Shown: in pieces, positions 42,901 through 50,400 of the stretch
How the letters are laid out: every line of letters begins with the position of its first letter
Numbering within the stretch: position 1 is the stretch's first letter
NCBI GenBank assembly: GCA_916610825.1
Contig: OU744451.1
Coordinates: 25,232,207 to 25,296,206 of the forward strand
Length of the DNA stretch: 64,000 nucleotides
Direction of reading: 5' to 3'
From: Haliclystus octoradiatus
Taxonomy: Eukaryota; Cnidaria; Staurozoa; Stauromedusae; Haliclystidae
Notes under the pieces: model-generated
The model's input: only the letters and a program-made list of their open reading frames with translations
What the model was told of the DNA's origin: nothing
Databases searched by the model: none
Position numbers and translations under genes: made by a program

Positions 42901-43789
42901 ATCGATGGCTAGTGACATTGAGACAGACACTTTGATCTATATCAAAATCAGGTGACCGTTCAATTGGACGAACCCTGACATATACTTTTATGTTATCGTC
43001 ATCCGCACTAAAAATCAACAACAGAAATTTGATTACTAGAGTAGGCTATATTTGAATTATCAAAGCATAGCTTATAATTTCTTTAGATGATGTGGGCCAG
43101 CCTGGTAAGGTGAGGCAACAACTTTTGAGTGAGATCGACATCCACTTTTATTGCTGTACTGCGGACCAAGGTGCGTTTATATGTTTTCTGGGATAGTTTG
43201 CGCGCACACGGGATCTGAGCTGGGTCCTGGGTGAGACAGAAAGTATCCATAAAAAAGGCTAGGGCCAGGCCAGATGCTCAGGTCACTGTTTGATCAATGC
43301 GGCCACACATGTCAGTTAATAGGCATTGAGATTAAATCCAGTTCTAATTTCTTATCTGCTATTTTCATTAAAAAAGTTGTTTACACGAAAAGAAAGATCA
43401 ATAAGAGGTTGGAAAAGTGTGGACAGGATTTTCATTTCAAGTAAATTAAGCGAGAAAATACAACTTCCATTGTGTAGCCAAATATATTCTACTCCTACAG
43501 GGGACAACGAAGAAGAACGAAGGAAAGCTTCTCCTTATCAAATCAGGCTATAGATCATTTCAGTCTAGTGTTTGTTGAGCCTTCCTAGTAGTAGATATAT
43601 CTGCATCTTCGTTTACTGCCATACAGCATGCTGATAAGATCCATCAAATATCATGCTAAGTTAGCCCTGTTCTGTTAGCCAATTTCTGTTTCGTATCAAT
43701 CATGATGCAAGAGCTCATTCAAATAGATATAGGTAAATCCTATCAATTCAATCACCCTCTTCCAACGCTTACCTCTCGTATCCCGTCAT
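10241..43789 (-). CDS. KIF15: kinesin-12 KIF15, complete gene model of about 33 exons
   Basis: Plus-end-directed spindle kinesin. Coding exons, 5' to 3' on the minus strand: 43773-43789, 42827-43007, 40983-41059, 40861-40898, 40242-40342, 39980-40159, 39810-39911, 38231-38338, 37987-38112, 37846-37904, 37619-37682, 36840-36921, 35170-35312, 34050-34112, 33256-33354, 33050-33143, 32354-32482, 31972-32204, 31672-31749, 31298-31582, 31113-31220, 28395-28500, 26856-26986, 26683-26760, 26495-26611, 25268-25336, 24409-24477, 22690-22911, 22504-22587, 22320-22415, 21057-21231, 10485-10578, 10241-10392. Every junction keeps frame except 22320 to 21231, which is one base out, so a small exon is probably missed there. 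About 1,253 residues are recovered; human KIF15 has 1,388. Family identity rests on matches throughout the motor and on the C-terminal [13 protein letters not shown] segment. One intron uses a GC donor. A possible donor (GAC/GTTAGT) before the final stop leaves an extra 3' exon possible. Confidence 0.9.
10635..13562. mobile_element. 2.9-kb TTAA-flanked element with about 220-bp inverted termini
   Basis: The left end agtgggaataaacccccaga and about 220 further bases recur as the reverse complement at 13340-13562. TTAA flanks both sides (10631-10634 and 13563-13566). The arms still match closely, including the segment ggattggatctagctttatg. There is no transposase frame, so it is non-autonomous. 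An 883-bp hAT-type element has inserted inside it (10884-11766). It lies in the largest KIF15 intron. Confidence 0.8.
10884..11766. mobile_element. hAT-type non-autonomous element built of GTTACT/AGTAAT repeats
   Basis: The termini are cagtgttgtaaatactcg and the reverse of ...aattctcacatcactg. They are flanked by a perfect 8-bp duplication CGTTTGAG (10876-10883 and 11767-11774), as hAT transposases make. Both subterminal regions are arrays of taattagtaattacttttt-like units, plausibly the transposase binding repeats. The middle is unique, with a short aagatggccgccatgattg segment near 11520. Confidence 0.8.
14109..14613. mobile_element. PIF/Harbinger-type MITE, 505 bp
   Basis: The ends agccctggctaaatga and the reverse complement of ttagccggggct are flanked by TTA (14106-14108 and 14614-14616). 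A 3-bp TWA duplication is typical of PIF/Harbinger. Internal copies of the end motif (gtggctaaatgagccc) give it a subrepeated interior. A relative lies at 21371-21823. Confidence 0.65.
14732..14861 (-). mobile_element. tRNA-derived SINE, decayed partial copy
   Basis: Diverged match to the SINE body: a cggtactgctctactgaagg start, the tttctactcaag hairpin remnant, and cagccgagacactgcagatc followed by cagcagatttcatgg. The tRNA-like head is missing. Confidence 0.55.
15359..15528 (+). repeat. 5' LTR, 170 bp
   Basis: TG...CA boundaries, with an AATAAA-like polyadenylation motif (acaaataaattgacc) near the start. Its last 115 bases form a 115-bp hairpin arm with the inverted copy at 15244-15358, separated by 55 bases. 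It matches the 3' LTR except at one position (actgtatata against actgcatata). Confidence 0.92.
15530..15547 (+). promoter_or_regulatory. primer-binding site, tRNA-Leu type
   Basis: Reads tggtgtcagaagtgggat directly after the LTR. Its complement ends in CCA and resembles the 3' acceptor and T-arm of animal tRNA-Leu (…CCCACTYCTGACA-CCA). This primes minus-strand DNA synthesis. Confidence 0.75.
15583..16518 (+). CDS. retrotransposon Gag with two CCHC zinc knuckles
   Basis: This 311-residue protein has an N-terminal helical capsid-like region and two C-terminal knuckles of the form C-x2-C-x4-H-x4-C (starting CTACWQEGH and CRRCREAGH, about residues 260-295), which bind RNA. It is followed by a basic tail. 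It ends at TAG 16516-16518, overlapping the Pol open frame by about 52 nt with Pol in the -1 frame. No textbook slippery heptamer stands out in the overlap. Confidence 0.9.
   Translation: MPRIKLEKFGGKTGESKWRHWEVDLLATLPTKSEVEGATKVTLEEKLGFLSSHLVGEAKEFFLDYVKPYAQDFDECLNRTREQYGLKKTFAAFQQHRRDILSQRPLSMAEIRLLCDKLSSLAIERASSADMITQDWHEVADCLPHELAVQLRLFLNVNKGKEISAQDICSHLEEQVEIRGIFSERKNILAVHQQQTSTIEANLTKLVELQAGLQEQVFCLTSRVNALQTGSHNNTMFSNARSNDFKQTHRPTRNDSSKCTACWQEGHDNNACPNKDLCRRCREAGHYARGCRRPKRNPTNQAHGQQQTPRN
16467..20630 (+). CDS. retrotransposon Pol: protease, reverse transcriptase, RNase H, integrase
   Basis: The frame opens at 16467 (after TAA 16464-16466), inside gag and -1 to it. The first ATG is only at 16665, downstream of the protease active-site DSGA (codons from 16650), so translation by frameshift from gag is more likely. 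Order: protease; reverse transcriptase with the YLDD motif at about 17955-17966; RNase H with [13 protein letters not shown] near 18415; integrase with an HHCC zinc region (HDAMGH ... CDVC, about 19170-19300) and D, D, E at [15 protein letters not shown] and [13 protein letters not shown]-type segment (KWDGPYIVK, about 20120) and an Asp/Ser-rich acidic tail follow. The Ty3/gypsy order (RT before IN) is clear. No internal stops or frameshifts are seen, so the copy could be competent. Confidence 0.93.
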   Translation, partial: KKSYESSTRTTTNAEKLEREIGQSKPVSQLQIQDSKRISTIGSKAGYVEFRIGNVTVDGLIDSGAAVCVIQKSLCDSTGVAVILPDACLPSLTAANNKLILALHVVELPVCIGGKTVKHKFYVVNDSDISHQLIIGCNFLCINKLGAQWSSDVSYLITSFGLHIPMHKYLRRSGTPTCSVIASVTTVIPPQSELLLNLTAKEKINWGSYDYGIIEPNCEKLQEGILCGKSLVKVPYSNSDGLVIPVINLSDMPLTIYQNTNIGHLEVLDSTAAKCCNAISSIANKIDDRRQTLEKLISVEHIGELDGKRVISLCKKYCDIFSCTDEERGHTHLLKHHIDIGDSRPIRQPMRRLQHAQIIETKEIFDRMLTDGTIETSNSLWASPLVLVRKKNGQLRPCVDFQKLNAVTRKDAFPLPCIEDTLQSLNGTKYFSSLDLTQGYHQIDFAEEDRQKTAVVTPFGLYQYRKMPFGLSNAPAAFQRLMKRVLSGLNWSTCRAYLDDILVTGKTIDEHFDRLEEVFERLRKADLMLQSKKCQFFRKTIQQFLGFQLSQNGIGADPGKVSAVENWPLPTCTRGLESFLGFGGYYRCFVPGFAHIVKPLHVIKDQCREKGPVAWTDDAQQAFESVKSKLISAPVLAFPSFDVLHSSPFILDTDASDVATGAVLSQVQDSRERPIAYASWTLSREQKNYCVTRRELLAIINAVRRFKPFLVSNNFILRTDRASLKWLHRFKDPEGQVARWLEELSCYTYQLQHRPGTTHTNADGLSGAVQCTCRYCKQQQEDNKQLSFVSVCTNGNDDVQPTDNKESTFVGVHNDRNVENHWREIQLHSTGLKHLINCLEDNSTAPSVSITIHWSKGDRHILQQWQFLSIRSGVLHRKVPSSNQRPYQIVVPQTHVNEALKICHDAMGHPSCKSTCQHIVERFFWAGWRKDVESYVRSCDVCIKMKSTSTKNRAPLKSLLSGYPGQRVRIDLMGPIRPSSSSGKSYILVVIDHFSKFAEADNLRNQEAPSVVKTFFEEYVCRYGSPETIHTDPGSQFESHQFQQLVELLRIDKTRTTPYHPQSDGATERLNRTLQQIIRSYMADNQQLKTILNAKVKQSHDWDVKLREALLAYNSTVHTSTGFTPFNLFLGREARMPIDAVYQLPPTCEERTVGEYVRDLQGRLQQDYATARDHMETSTERQAEYYNRKVHGEPFQEVDKVMCKVFRIPRGACKKWYPKWDGPYIVKKKLSNAVYRTSKEGRGKSSSRKVIHFNNLLRYIDRVDIPQQNANPSTTNSELAQQVSDGEDSDDGSDEEQQSHNDGDDDDQTGNDENQPIPNGRYGSDDDDSDSQSNQSSSTTNTDDDSDSEGVTSTENDSLQATRPQRIRRSPKRFGQWVRTLLIRGNR
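20658..20827 (+). repeat. 3' LTR, 170 bp
   Basis: Partner of 15359-15528, preceded by a polypurine tract (acaagaagggggacaa). One visible mismatch to the 5' LTR indicates a recent insertion. Confidence 0.92.
21371..21823. mobile_element. PIF/Harbinger-type MITE, 453 bp
   Basis: Left end agccccggccaaatgacttt; the right end is its reverse complement (aagtcatttggtcggggct). TAA flanks both sides (21368-21370 and 21824-21826). Internal inverted copies of ttatttcgccaacattcatg create several nested hairpins. It lies in a KIF15 intron close to the junction where the reading phase does not close. Confidence 0.7.
22912..24408. other. KIF15 intron, no assignable element
   Basis: About 1.5 kb of AT-rich intron. 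A 77-codon plus-strand frame at 24017-24250 ends in a Cys/Arg-rich stretch ([13 protein letters not shown]) and is followed by a (CTA)n run and AATAAA. It may be the worn 3' end of a retroposon, but I see no diagnostic motif. Confidence 0.4.
24762..24932 (+). mobile_element. pogo/mariner-like MITE
   Basis: Starts cagtcaaacctgttataa and ends in the inverted terminus (gctggatatacaggtttcac), with TA next to the right end. The body is shared with the copy at 34857. Confidence 0.7.
25850..26166. mobile_element. inverted-repeat element with nested 23-bp arms
   Basis: Outer arms of roughly 100 bp (sharing ccgtttcaaat and gattcaaagttaagtga) are mirrored at 26090-26165. Inside, gatcacgacgagtgagcgcg (from 25948) is mirrored at 26052-26074. 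No coding capacity. It abuts a partial SINE at its right side. Confidence 0.6.
26163..26291 (-). mobile_element. tRNA-derived SINE, partial copy
   Basis: Carries the SINE body tail (ggtgtcgccctaccaaaggc, the tctatttccagaagagtgg hairpin and cagccgcgacactgcagatc) without the tRNA-like head. Confidence 0.7.
27461..27653. mobile_element. GTTCATGAAC element, best-preserved copy
   Basis: The ends CCCCTGCGAAAAAAA and TTTTTTTGCAGGGG are inverted repeats. The interior is an almost continuous string of GTTCATGAACT/TTCATGAA units. Other copies are at 33458-33631, 34341-34404, 28088-28278 and 752-868, and around the Ty3 insertion. No reading frame and no convincing target duplication. Confidence 0.65.
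28088..28278. repeat. GTTCATGAAC element, diverged copy
   Basis: Runs from a cctgcaaatg-like left end to a ttttttgtgcatggg-like right end, with several ttcatgaa units between. Confidence 0.5.
28556..30115. mobile_element. pogo-like MITE split by a hAT insertion
   Basis: Left fragment 28556-28606 and right fragment 30035-30115 carry the MITE body (aagaccacctgtcta / cctgtctatagtggccactc). They join cleanly if the hAT element and one copy of its 8-bp duplication are removed. Confidence 0.65.
28607..30034. mobile_element. hAT-type non-autonomous element, 1,428 bp
   Basis: Termini cagggtccgacaaagtctgg and the reverse complement of attttgtcggaccctg. A perfect 8-bp target duplication CCTGTCTA lies at 28599-28606 and 30035-30042. 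No transposase frame. A shorter relative with its own intact duplication lies at 50332-50546, and decayed relatives occur near 37100, 48180, 48660 and 49634. Confidence 0.85.
30296..30640 (+). mobile_element. tRNA-derived SINE, near full length
   Basis: Begins with a tRNA-like head (attagctcagatggcagagc, the pol III A box). The body includes caaatgagtatcatctgaag, gcattgacaacagagaccta and a self-complementary actcctctagaaatagagga hairpin, and it ends ggtagggcgacaccgtctac. The same unit occurs inverted at 35363-35727 and 53838-54191. It lies in a KIF15 intron. Confidence 0.8.
33458..33631. mobile_element. GTTCATGAAC element
   Basis: Ends ccctgcgaaaaaagttcatg and its inverted counterpart ...ttttttttgcaggg. 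The interior is made of ttcatgaac units, including gtgaaattgcccaaaagttc shared with the copy at 752. A pogo-like terminus fragment (ctgtttataacctcacc) lies just before it. Confidence 0.65.
34341..34404. repeat. GTTCATGAAC element, minimal 64-bp copy
   Basis: Keeps only the two ends (ccatgcaaaaaacagttcag and ctgaactgttttcgcaggg) with one gtgaacagttcataaac between. It looks like an internal deletion of the longer form. Confidence 0.5.
34857..35033 (+). mobile_element. pogo/mariner-like MITE, full-length 177 bp
   Basis: Starts cagtcaaacctgttataacg and ends gccgttatatacaggtctca-ctg. The two termini are imperfect inverted repeats and the element is flanked by TA on both sides. This is the reference copy for the family in this window. 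Confidence 0.75.
35363..35727 (-). mobile_element. tRNA-derived SINE, full length
   Basis: On the minus strand it starts with GGGGTGATTAGCTCAGTTGG (A box) and has GGTTCAAATCC (B box) about 50 bases later. The ~280-bp body contains the ccactcctctatttccagag hairpin and ends near gggcgacaccgtctac. The acceptor and T stems no longer pair, so it is not a functional tRNA. It lies in a KIF15 intron. Confidence 0.85.
36174..36320 (+). mobile_element. pogo-like MITE, diverged
   Basis: caacggtcatcttaatacag and cttgtctatagtggtcactc, with a right end ggttgttataaacacgtttc-actg. The left CAGT end has decayed. Confidence 0.55.
36431..36669. repeat. inverted repeat with about 92-bp arms
   Basis: The arm at 36431-36523 (gatggtgactgagtcaaaga ... 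atactcaatgaaa) is mirrored at 36578-36669, with a 54-base spacer. Part of the arm (agtttcacacagtgtgaaat) recurs near 62143, so this is a dispersed fold-back element. Confidence 0.65.
37619..43789 (-). CDS. KIF15: KIF15 N-terminus and motor domain exons
   Basis: The start ATG (43787-43789) lies in a 55-bp exon (43773-43827) that opens after a TTTTAG acceptor and encodes only MTGYE plus a split Ser codon. The next exon begins [14 protein letters not shown], the kinesin beta-1 strand. The P-loop GQTGSGKT (about 93-100) is in a 38-bp exon at 40861-40898. Switch I appears as NHESSRSH (exon 39810-39911), switch II as DLAGSE (38231-38338), and the alpha-4/loop 12 region as [11 protein letters not shown] and YRDSKLT (37987-38112). 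The motor closes with [16 protein letters not shown] (37619-37682). All nucleotide-binding residues expected of an active motor are present. Intron phases alternate 0, 1 and 2 and all close. Confidence 0.92.
38876..39550 (-). mobile_element. dispersed ~0.6-kb repeat, copy 1
   Basis: Matches the reverse complement of 52191-52778 along most of its length. One end has a 20-bp hairpin (gaatagtcaccgaggtcctc / ctcggtgactattc) beside acaacgagcccgagttggct. The other end reads catcgaatagcaccctagtc. No coding capacity. In a KIF15 intron. Confidence 0.7.
39617..39671. repeat. perfect 24-bp hairpin
   Basis: aaggagtcaaagactacaca-ttca is followed by a 7-base loop and its exact reverse complement. A degenerate half (ggagccaaggactacacatt) is present at about 36001. 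Confidence 0.7.
41110..42471. mobile_element. 1.36-kb TIR element containing another insertion
   Basis: tagtctgcgtcacagaccgc and about 50 further bases are mirrored at the right end (gcggtccgtgacgcaggcta). A shorter relative lies at 46920-47299. Inside, at about 41305-41900, is a separate element with ends acagtgtaacccgcttaagt and cagataagtgcaaattcgga, carrying iterated gcgtgcacctata units. In the KIF15 intron before the P-loop exons. Confidence 0.55.
43008..43772. other. first coding intron of KIF15, nothing else seen
   Basis: The interval between the start-codon exon and exon 42827-43007. No repeat family or other exon recognised. Confidence 0.45.
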
Positions 43790-43827
43790 TATTTATCTCG
43801 ACATCGATGAGTATCCAATATTGCAAT

Positions 43828-44447
43828 CTAAAATACAATGTTGGTGTTTTAAAATCGAAGGATGGCATTGGTAACAAACATTTTGTTATGAACATCAAAT
43901 TTCAGAAGCGAGTTTTTACCCAACAGATGAAGTTAACAGATAAAACTTAAAAATAGGGTTTATAATACTGATTATATGAGCTTGTAAACATCAGACATTG
44001 CAGGTTAATTGATTGTATACTTACTTATTAATTCTGGTAGGATGCAAAAATCACATTCGCAGTCACAAATTCATAAATATCCCGCGCTCAAAAAGTAAGT
44101 GCGAGTGCGCATGCCCACAAAATACAGAGATTAATTTATCAATATTTACATCATTCCAATTCCATCATACCATTACTTAGCGAATTCCTGAAGTCAAATT
44201 ACGATATTATCCTTTACTTGTCTTTAAAATCCCCAAGTTCAAACAAGTTTTTAGTATATCAACTACCTTAATTGGAACACTGGATAAAAATAGAACAAGT
44301 TCAATTTATGTAGCCCACCTCCTATATTAAGGCTCCGGATTTGATTTCGGCTTCAAATTCGGATTAAGATAGAAAGCCCAACCCAAGCGAGACCGAGGCT
44401 TAATCTTTTCAGCCGACTTTCAGACTCTGACACCCAAATGGATCAAG
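43828..44447. promoter_or_regulatory. shared KIF15 / DYNC1LI upstream region
   Basis: On the minus strand a donor AATAA/GTAAGT at 44024-44025 marks a probable KIF15 5' UTR exon extending to about 44.1 kb. On the plus strand DYNC1LI starts at 44448, leaving roughly 350 bp between the two transcripts. Motifs visible between them are TCCCGCGC (44080-44087, E2F-like, fitting a mitotic gene) and TGCGCATGCC (44106-44115, NRF1-like). No TATA box in a convincing place. Binding-site calls are by motif only. Confidence 0.6.
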
Positions 44448-47400
44448 ATGGCGGACCAGAATAGCAATGATGAAGAAAATTATAAATCTACCTCCAAGGA
44501 AAAACAATCAAATTTATGGTAGGAACTACTCAGTGGACCATTGAAGCAGTATGAAATATAGCGGATTACTTTCCGAAGAATAAGAATGAAATGAAACGAA
44601 CGTTGGTTTATTTTATTTCGCAGGAATGAAATCTTGAGCGAAGTGTCGGAGAAAACAACAAATAAAATCCCAGCTAACAAACGACTTCTGGTGTTAGGTT
44701 TGCATCTCGATTATTTGTTTATTTACTCTATTTGTTTAGCCATAGTTTGTGTACATATTCAGTTGTCTGAATGCCCGCATCGAATACCTCGCTCGAGATG
44801 TAATCAACTAGCTTATCTTTGTGTCTAATCTGGGTGTATTATTTTGTTTCTATAATGTTTTCTTGTACTCTCTTTAAAAAGGTGACGACGTAACTGGCAA
44901 GACAACACTCGTTAGCAAACTGCGATCACCTGGTGAAGCTGAAATAAAGAAAGGCGCTGGTCTCGAATATACCTATGTTGATATTCACGATGTTGAACTT
45001 GACCGTGAGTTTTACTTGCTATCTTAGTGAATAAGTGAACCAATTCATTGTTTGGTAGGCCTACCATATTGTTTGTCTCTTTCTCGATGTATCATTGTAT
45101 TGTCTGGTCAGCTGCGCTACTTCCTTCGTTGTCCACGTTTCCTTTATTTTTATTAAATCCAGCCTGAGCAAGTCCATTCTATTTAATTTGCATATAAGGG
45201 AGTTTGCTTTTAAAATGAAAACAACTTATTTGATTATAAACTGGATGGTAATATAACCATGTTTCTATATATATAAAAATATACTTCATTATACTTAGTA
45301 GCGACAAATAAAACACACGATAATCTGCAACGGTTTCGATTTATTCTTAAATCATCGTCAGGCAAGTGGAAGAGAGAGAGAACAGGTTTTACATAGTATT
45401 TATAGTTAGAAATTATTTACATGATCTATTGAAATTTTGGGCTCTATATACAACTATAACACACTAAACAATACATGAAACATTATGACGGAAGGGATGG
45501 TCTGAAGCAGTACTAATTACGGATACAATACAAAACAAATATGAAATAATAATTACTGTTAAACAAAGAAAACAATGAAACAAAGAATAGAAAGTAAAAT
45601 GTTCTATCAGAATGGTCATAGATATTTCAAATTTTATTGTCCAGCAGGTGTTGATAATGAAAATATTGCCGACCTGAGTGGCCGACATAACTATAATCCA
45701 ATAGTCACACAAAATATTATCAACGTTAAGGCATGAAAACAAGTAAATTAGGTATCGCTCCCAATCTTCAAGTTCATTTTCGTATCTATTCATTGCATCC
45801 ACATTCTCTTTCCAATTTTCAATAATATATTCCATTGATACAATACAAAACATAATTACAAATTTAAAATATCTATGACCATTCTGATAGAACATTTTAC
45901 TTTCTATTCTTTGCTTCATTGTTTTCTTTGTGTAATGTCAGTAATTATTATTTCATATTTACTTTGTATTGTATCCGTAATTAGTACTGCTTCAGACCAT
46001 CCCTTCCGTCATAATGTTTCATGTATTGTTTAGTGTGTTATAGTCGTATATAGAGCCCCAAATTTCAATAGATCATGTAAATAATTTCTAACTATAAATA
46101 CGATGTAAAACCTGTTCTCTCTCTCTTTCACTTGCCTGATGATGATTTAAGAATAAATCGAAACCGTTGCAGATTATCGTGTGTTTTATTTGTCGCTACT
46201 AAGTATAATGAAGTCGAAATTAAGAACCTCTCAATTTATATAAATTTATACATCTACTATATTTCAAATACACAACTTCTATAGGTGCGATGTTTGTGAA
46301 GACTTTTAACTCTGTAAACACATTTAATAGATTACATCAACATTGTGTCACGCTTAAGTGTGAAGGTTTACTTCCAAGTTATGGAAATAATTTCTTGGTC
46401 GTGTTCCCCTTGAGTATGCCGTACCTTCTACTTCTACGATAGTGTATTCACAATTGATGACAGTGTTGCACCTGCGACAAGTAACATTGGGTATCTACAC
46501 AATCATTGTTCTAAAGAAAGTGCCACCCTCTCTAGAAATAAAACATCTGGCACAGATGACTTCAGTATGACTGGCTAGTGTTATTTTTCTTTGCTTCACA
46601 AAATACTTGGATATTTTTTGGTGAATTTTACCTACTCCCTGGAATTGTTGCTTTGTGTTGCAAGAAATAGGATCATGTGATGCCGTTTTAATTGCGGTAT
46701 TATAACTCTGTAACATACTGGCGCAGCTGTATAGCCTGACTATATCGATATATTTCTATTTCGTGATAGCACAATCTTCTAATTTTGGTCAGTGTTTTTA
46801 TTGTTATTGTTTTTAAGTCTGTGAAAGGGGCAAGGTCAGTGATAGCCTGGTATATCAGCACATAACTTCCCTCCAAGGGTTCAATTCATAATTTCATAAC
46901 AAATCAAGTGACATCCTAGCCTGCGTTACAGACTGCGATTCATTCACGAAAGAATAGGGTATGTGTGAATTGCTCGGTTTCTCTGTCCGGGCCTCGTATC
47001 AGAATAAGATTGATGTCACATAATTATGCAAGATTAAGGTGATTCTCACCGGGATTCTCACATTACTTTGTTCACTTCCGTTGACATGATTGCAATAAGT
47101 TCTATTTTAGGCTTCGTAGCTATGACAATTAATTGATCAAACAGAGGTGATGAATTTATTATCTGAGAACAATAGATTTACCATGCATCGATCAGAAACT
47201 TCCGCTCTACGTTTTCGTAGAGTGGCTGGACAGAGAACTGTGCAAATCACACAGACGCTATTCTTTTGTGAATGAATCGCGGTCTGTAATGTACAGACTA
47301 GTGACATCCTAGCTCCTTGAAATTATACAGACGATTTGAAATAAATTAAATTGTAATATATTTTGTTATTTTAGAACATGCTCGTTTAGGGGTCTGGATA

Positions 47401-50400
47401 CTAGATGGGGATCCTTACCACAAGGCCCTACTCAAATATACTTTCACGGCAGAAACTGCAAAGAATGTCTTTGTTGTTATTGTTGTTGATATGTCACGGC
47501 CATGGACGATTATGGAAAGCCTAGAGCGATGGATGCGGATATTAACAGAACATTTACATTCGTTAAAAATGTCTTCAAAAGAATTGAATGAAATGGAAGC
47601 TAAATGTAAGTGTGTGTTCCTGATGTCCTTGTTTGATATCATCTAACTAAAAAAGAGTAGCATATCATAACATTTCATAAAAAATATGTATGTTCAAAAA
47701 CCTACAGTAATTCAATATCAAGACTATTGCTACCAGGGTTTGATAAAATGTGGGATTCTGGGACTGAGAGTCCCGACAGACTAGAAACAAATTCAAAAGA
47801 AAAAGGACACAAGAACTGTATTCAAGTTTTTGTTTCCTTTCTTTTCTTTGGTATATGAGTAAAACCGATGCAGTTTCATTCCCCCTGGACCACTCCATCC
47901 GCCATCCTCAGATGGTACTCATTTGATGTTTTAGATAAAGTCAAGGCTGAGTTGACCTTTGGGGATTTGAACCACAGTCGATCAGATATGGTCCGATCTG
48001 AAGTTCGGTTGCTCTGCCATCTGAAATAATCCTCCCTTAGTAGATTGAGTAGACTGATTGGTGATCACAATAACTTTTAAATGATCATTTCAATTCCCTA
48101 TCAGAAATACCTGCTTCTGATCACAAGGTTAGATCATCTCAGTTGAATGTACCCTACGCTACAAGTTGTATATCATTAGCAGGGTCCGACAAAATCATCA
48201 TCATTGTCATTTATTCAGAAACCTGATAAGTTTTACAATAAAAAGGTTCAGCCTTCTGAAATTCTAGAAACATTTCAACATAAATATACTTCTGAGTTTT
48301 TTATTGAGGTTTGACCAAGAAATCATAATGATACTATTTTCCTCTGGATTTGCTCCAATCTTCCGGAATCTAGGGTGGCAAGATTTCTAATTTTGTCGAA
48401 GCCGGTTCATTAGCTAACCTTGTAATTATGCTATTTCTATTTATTTTTTAATTTATTAATTTGCAGTGGTGAAACAATATCAATCATATATTGACCCTGA
48501 AGATATAACCGATGATGTCAAACATGGCAGTAGAACGCAATCACATTTAGGCAAAGAAGAACCTTCTGAAGTGTTACCGCTTGATGGAAGCATACTCAGT
48601 GTCAACCTAGGACTGCCGATTGCGGTTGTATGCACTAAGGTATACTTATACATAACCAAACTTCAACATAATGACTGTGAGCTACAGGCTCTGGCAATGG
48701 TTCATCTTTCTGGAATCCTAGAGGCATTTCAACAGTTTCTTCTGAAGTTTTGTTGTTGATGTTTGACCAATAAATCATAACAATATCAATTTTCTCTAAC
48801 CTTCCTGAATCTAGGATTCCCGGGTTCCTACTTTCAATAGAATAATATTGTTTTATAGAAATCATGATATTCGCTAACAGACGATCCCTATTTCACAATT
48901 GGTTTTCTATTTCAGACTGATGCCATGCAAACGTTGGAGAAAGAAAGAGATTATAAAGAAGAACATTTTGATTTTATTCAAAAGAACATTCGATCGTTTT
49001 GCCTAAAATGTATCCTTCATATCTGCTGTAGTTAATGTGCTACTTTGAAGCATGGGAGGGGGTAGATTTAGATAACAATGCGATAACGATAAGCTGAGAT
49101 ATCTATTATTGTTATAGAAATGCAAATGAAGATATCAATTGAAACACTCAACCAATACAGTACTCAAATCTCGAAATTCTCACAAGATAACAGCGACCTA
49201 TAAGCACCATTTGGTCTTCGTATTTATTTTTCTGTTCAAATTAATTCAACTCAATAAGCACTACAGTATACTGTACTTTCAATATGTTGTAAACGTTTTA
49301 TTCTCTTGTTGATTTTGCATCATAGTGTCAATTGTTTGTTTACCTTAACATTGTCAATAGATGGTGCGGCATTATTATACACATCAGTCAAAGATGGTTG
49401 CAACCTGAACGTCTTTTACAACTACTTACAACACAGGATTTATAATTTCTCATTGAAACATTATCCCCAAGTTGTTGAAAAAGACACAATTTTCATGTGA
49501 GTGTTTACTTTGCTTAATTAAATGATGTATGGCATCTATGCATATTCTACAAGGTTTTCATGCCAGACGGAAAATCTGCATTCAATTAAAAAACTGTGAC
49601 TGAAATTGAATTCAAGAAGGAGTGATGAGACCAGGGTCTGTCAAAATGTTCAACCTTCTGGAATCCTAGAGGCATTTCAACATTGTCTTATGAATTTTTT
49701 GTTGAAGTTTGACCAGTAAATCTTGAAAATGTCAACTTTCATCTGAATATTATCTAGCCTTCTGGAATCTAGAATTCCAGGATTCCTACTTTTGTGTCAA
49801 CCAACAATCTTTATTTACAAACAGACACTACTATTAATATAGAGATACAAGTTAAAATAAATAAAGAGGATGATGATGATGATTTGTCGCTTTCTGTTTA
49901 GTCCAATGGGATGGGACAACGAAAAGAAAATTGGAATTTTAGATGAACACATAAAATCATTCAATCCAACTGATCAGTTTGATGAACATATAACTAAACC
50001 ACCACAAAGAAAGGTATGTCATTGTCATTGTATGTGACAGGTCTGCGCATTGGATCGGAATTGTTCCATATCAATCAAAGTAAATATTTACAAAAGATTA
50101 ATGTTCTCAAAATCAGATTTTTAAAGTTCAAATTACCAACTGCAATCTGATTCTGGGACCACTGAAGATGATTGTTCAAATTGTTATAATATTTTGCAAT
50201 ATAAATAAGACTCGATTTGAGAATATATTCTTCTTCAATCCAAAAATATAAAATAAAAACCTGTCAGGTCCATAGATTCTAATCTTGCATGAGTAATGAG
50301 AAATGACCAAGAAAAGTATGGCATACTGCACCAGGGTCCGACAAAACCTTTAAACTTCTGCGAACCTCAACTTTTCAGATAAACGTTTGAGTAATTTTAC

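Noticed and set aside
45464..45919. 151-residue minus-strand protein
   Set aside because: It spans the fold-back centre and one arm, is hydrophobic by AT bias, and has no family motif.
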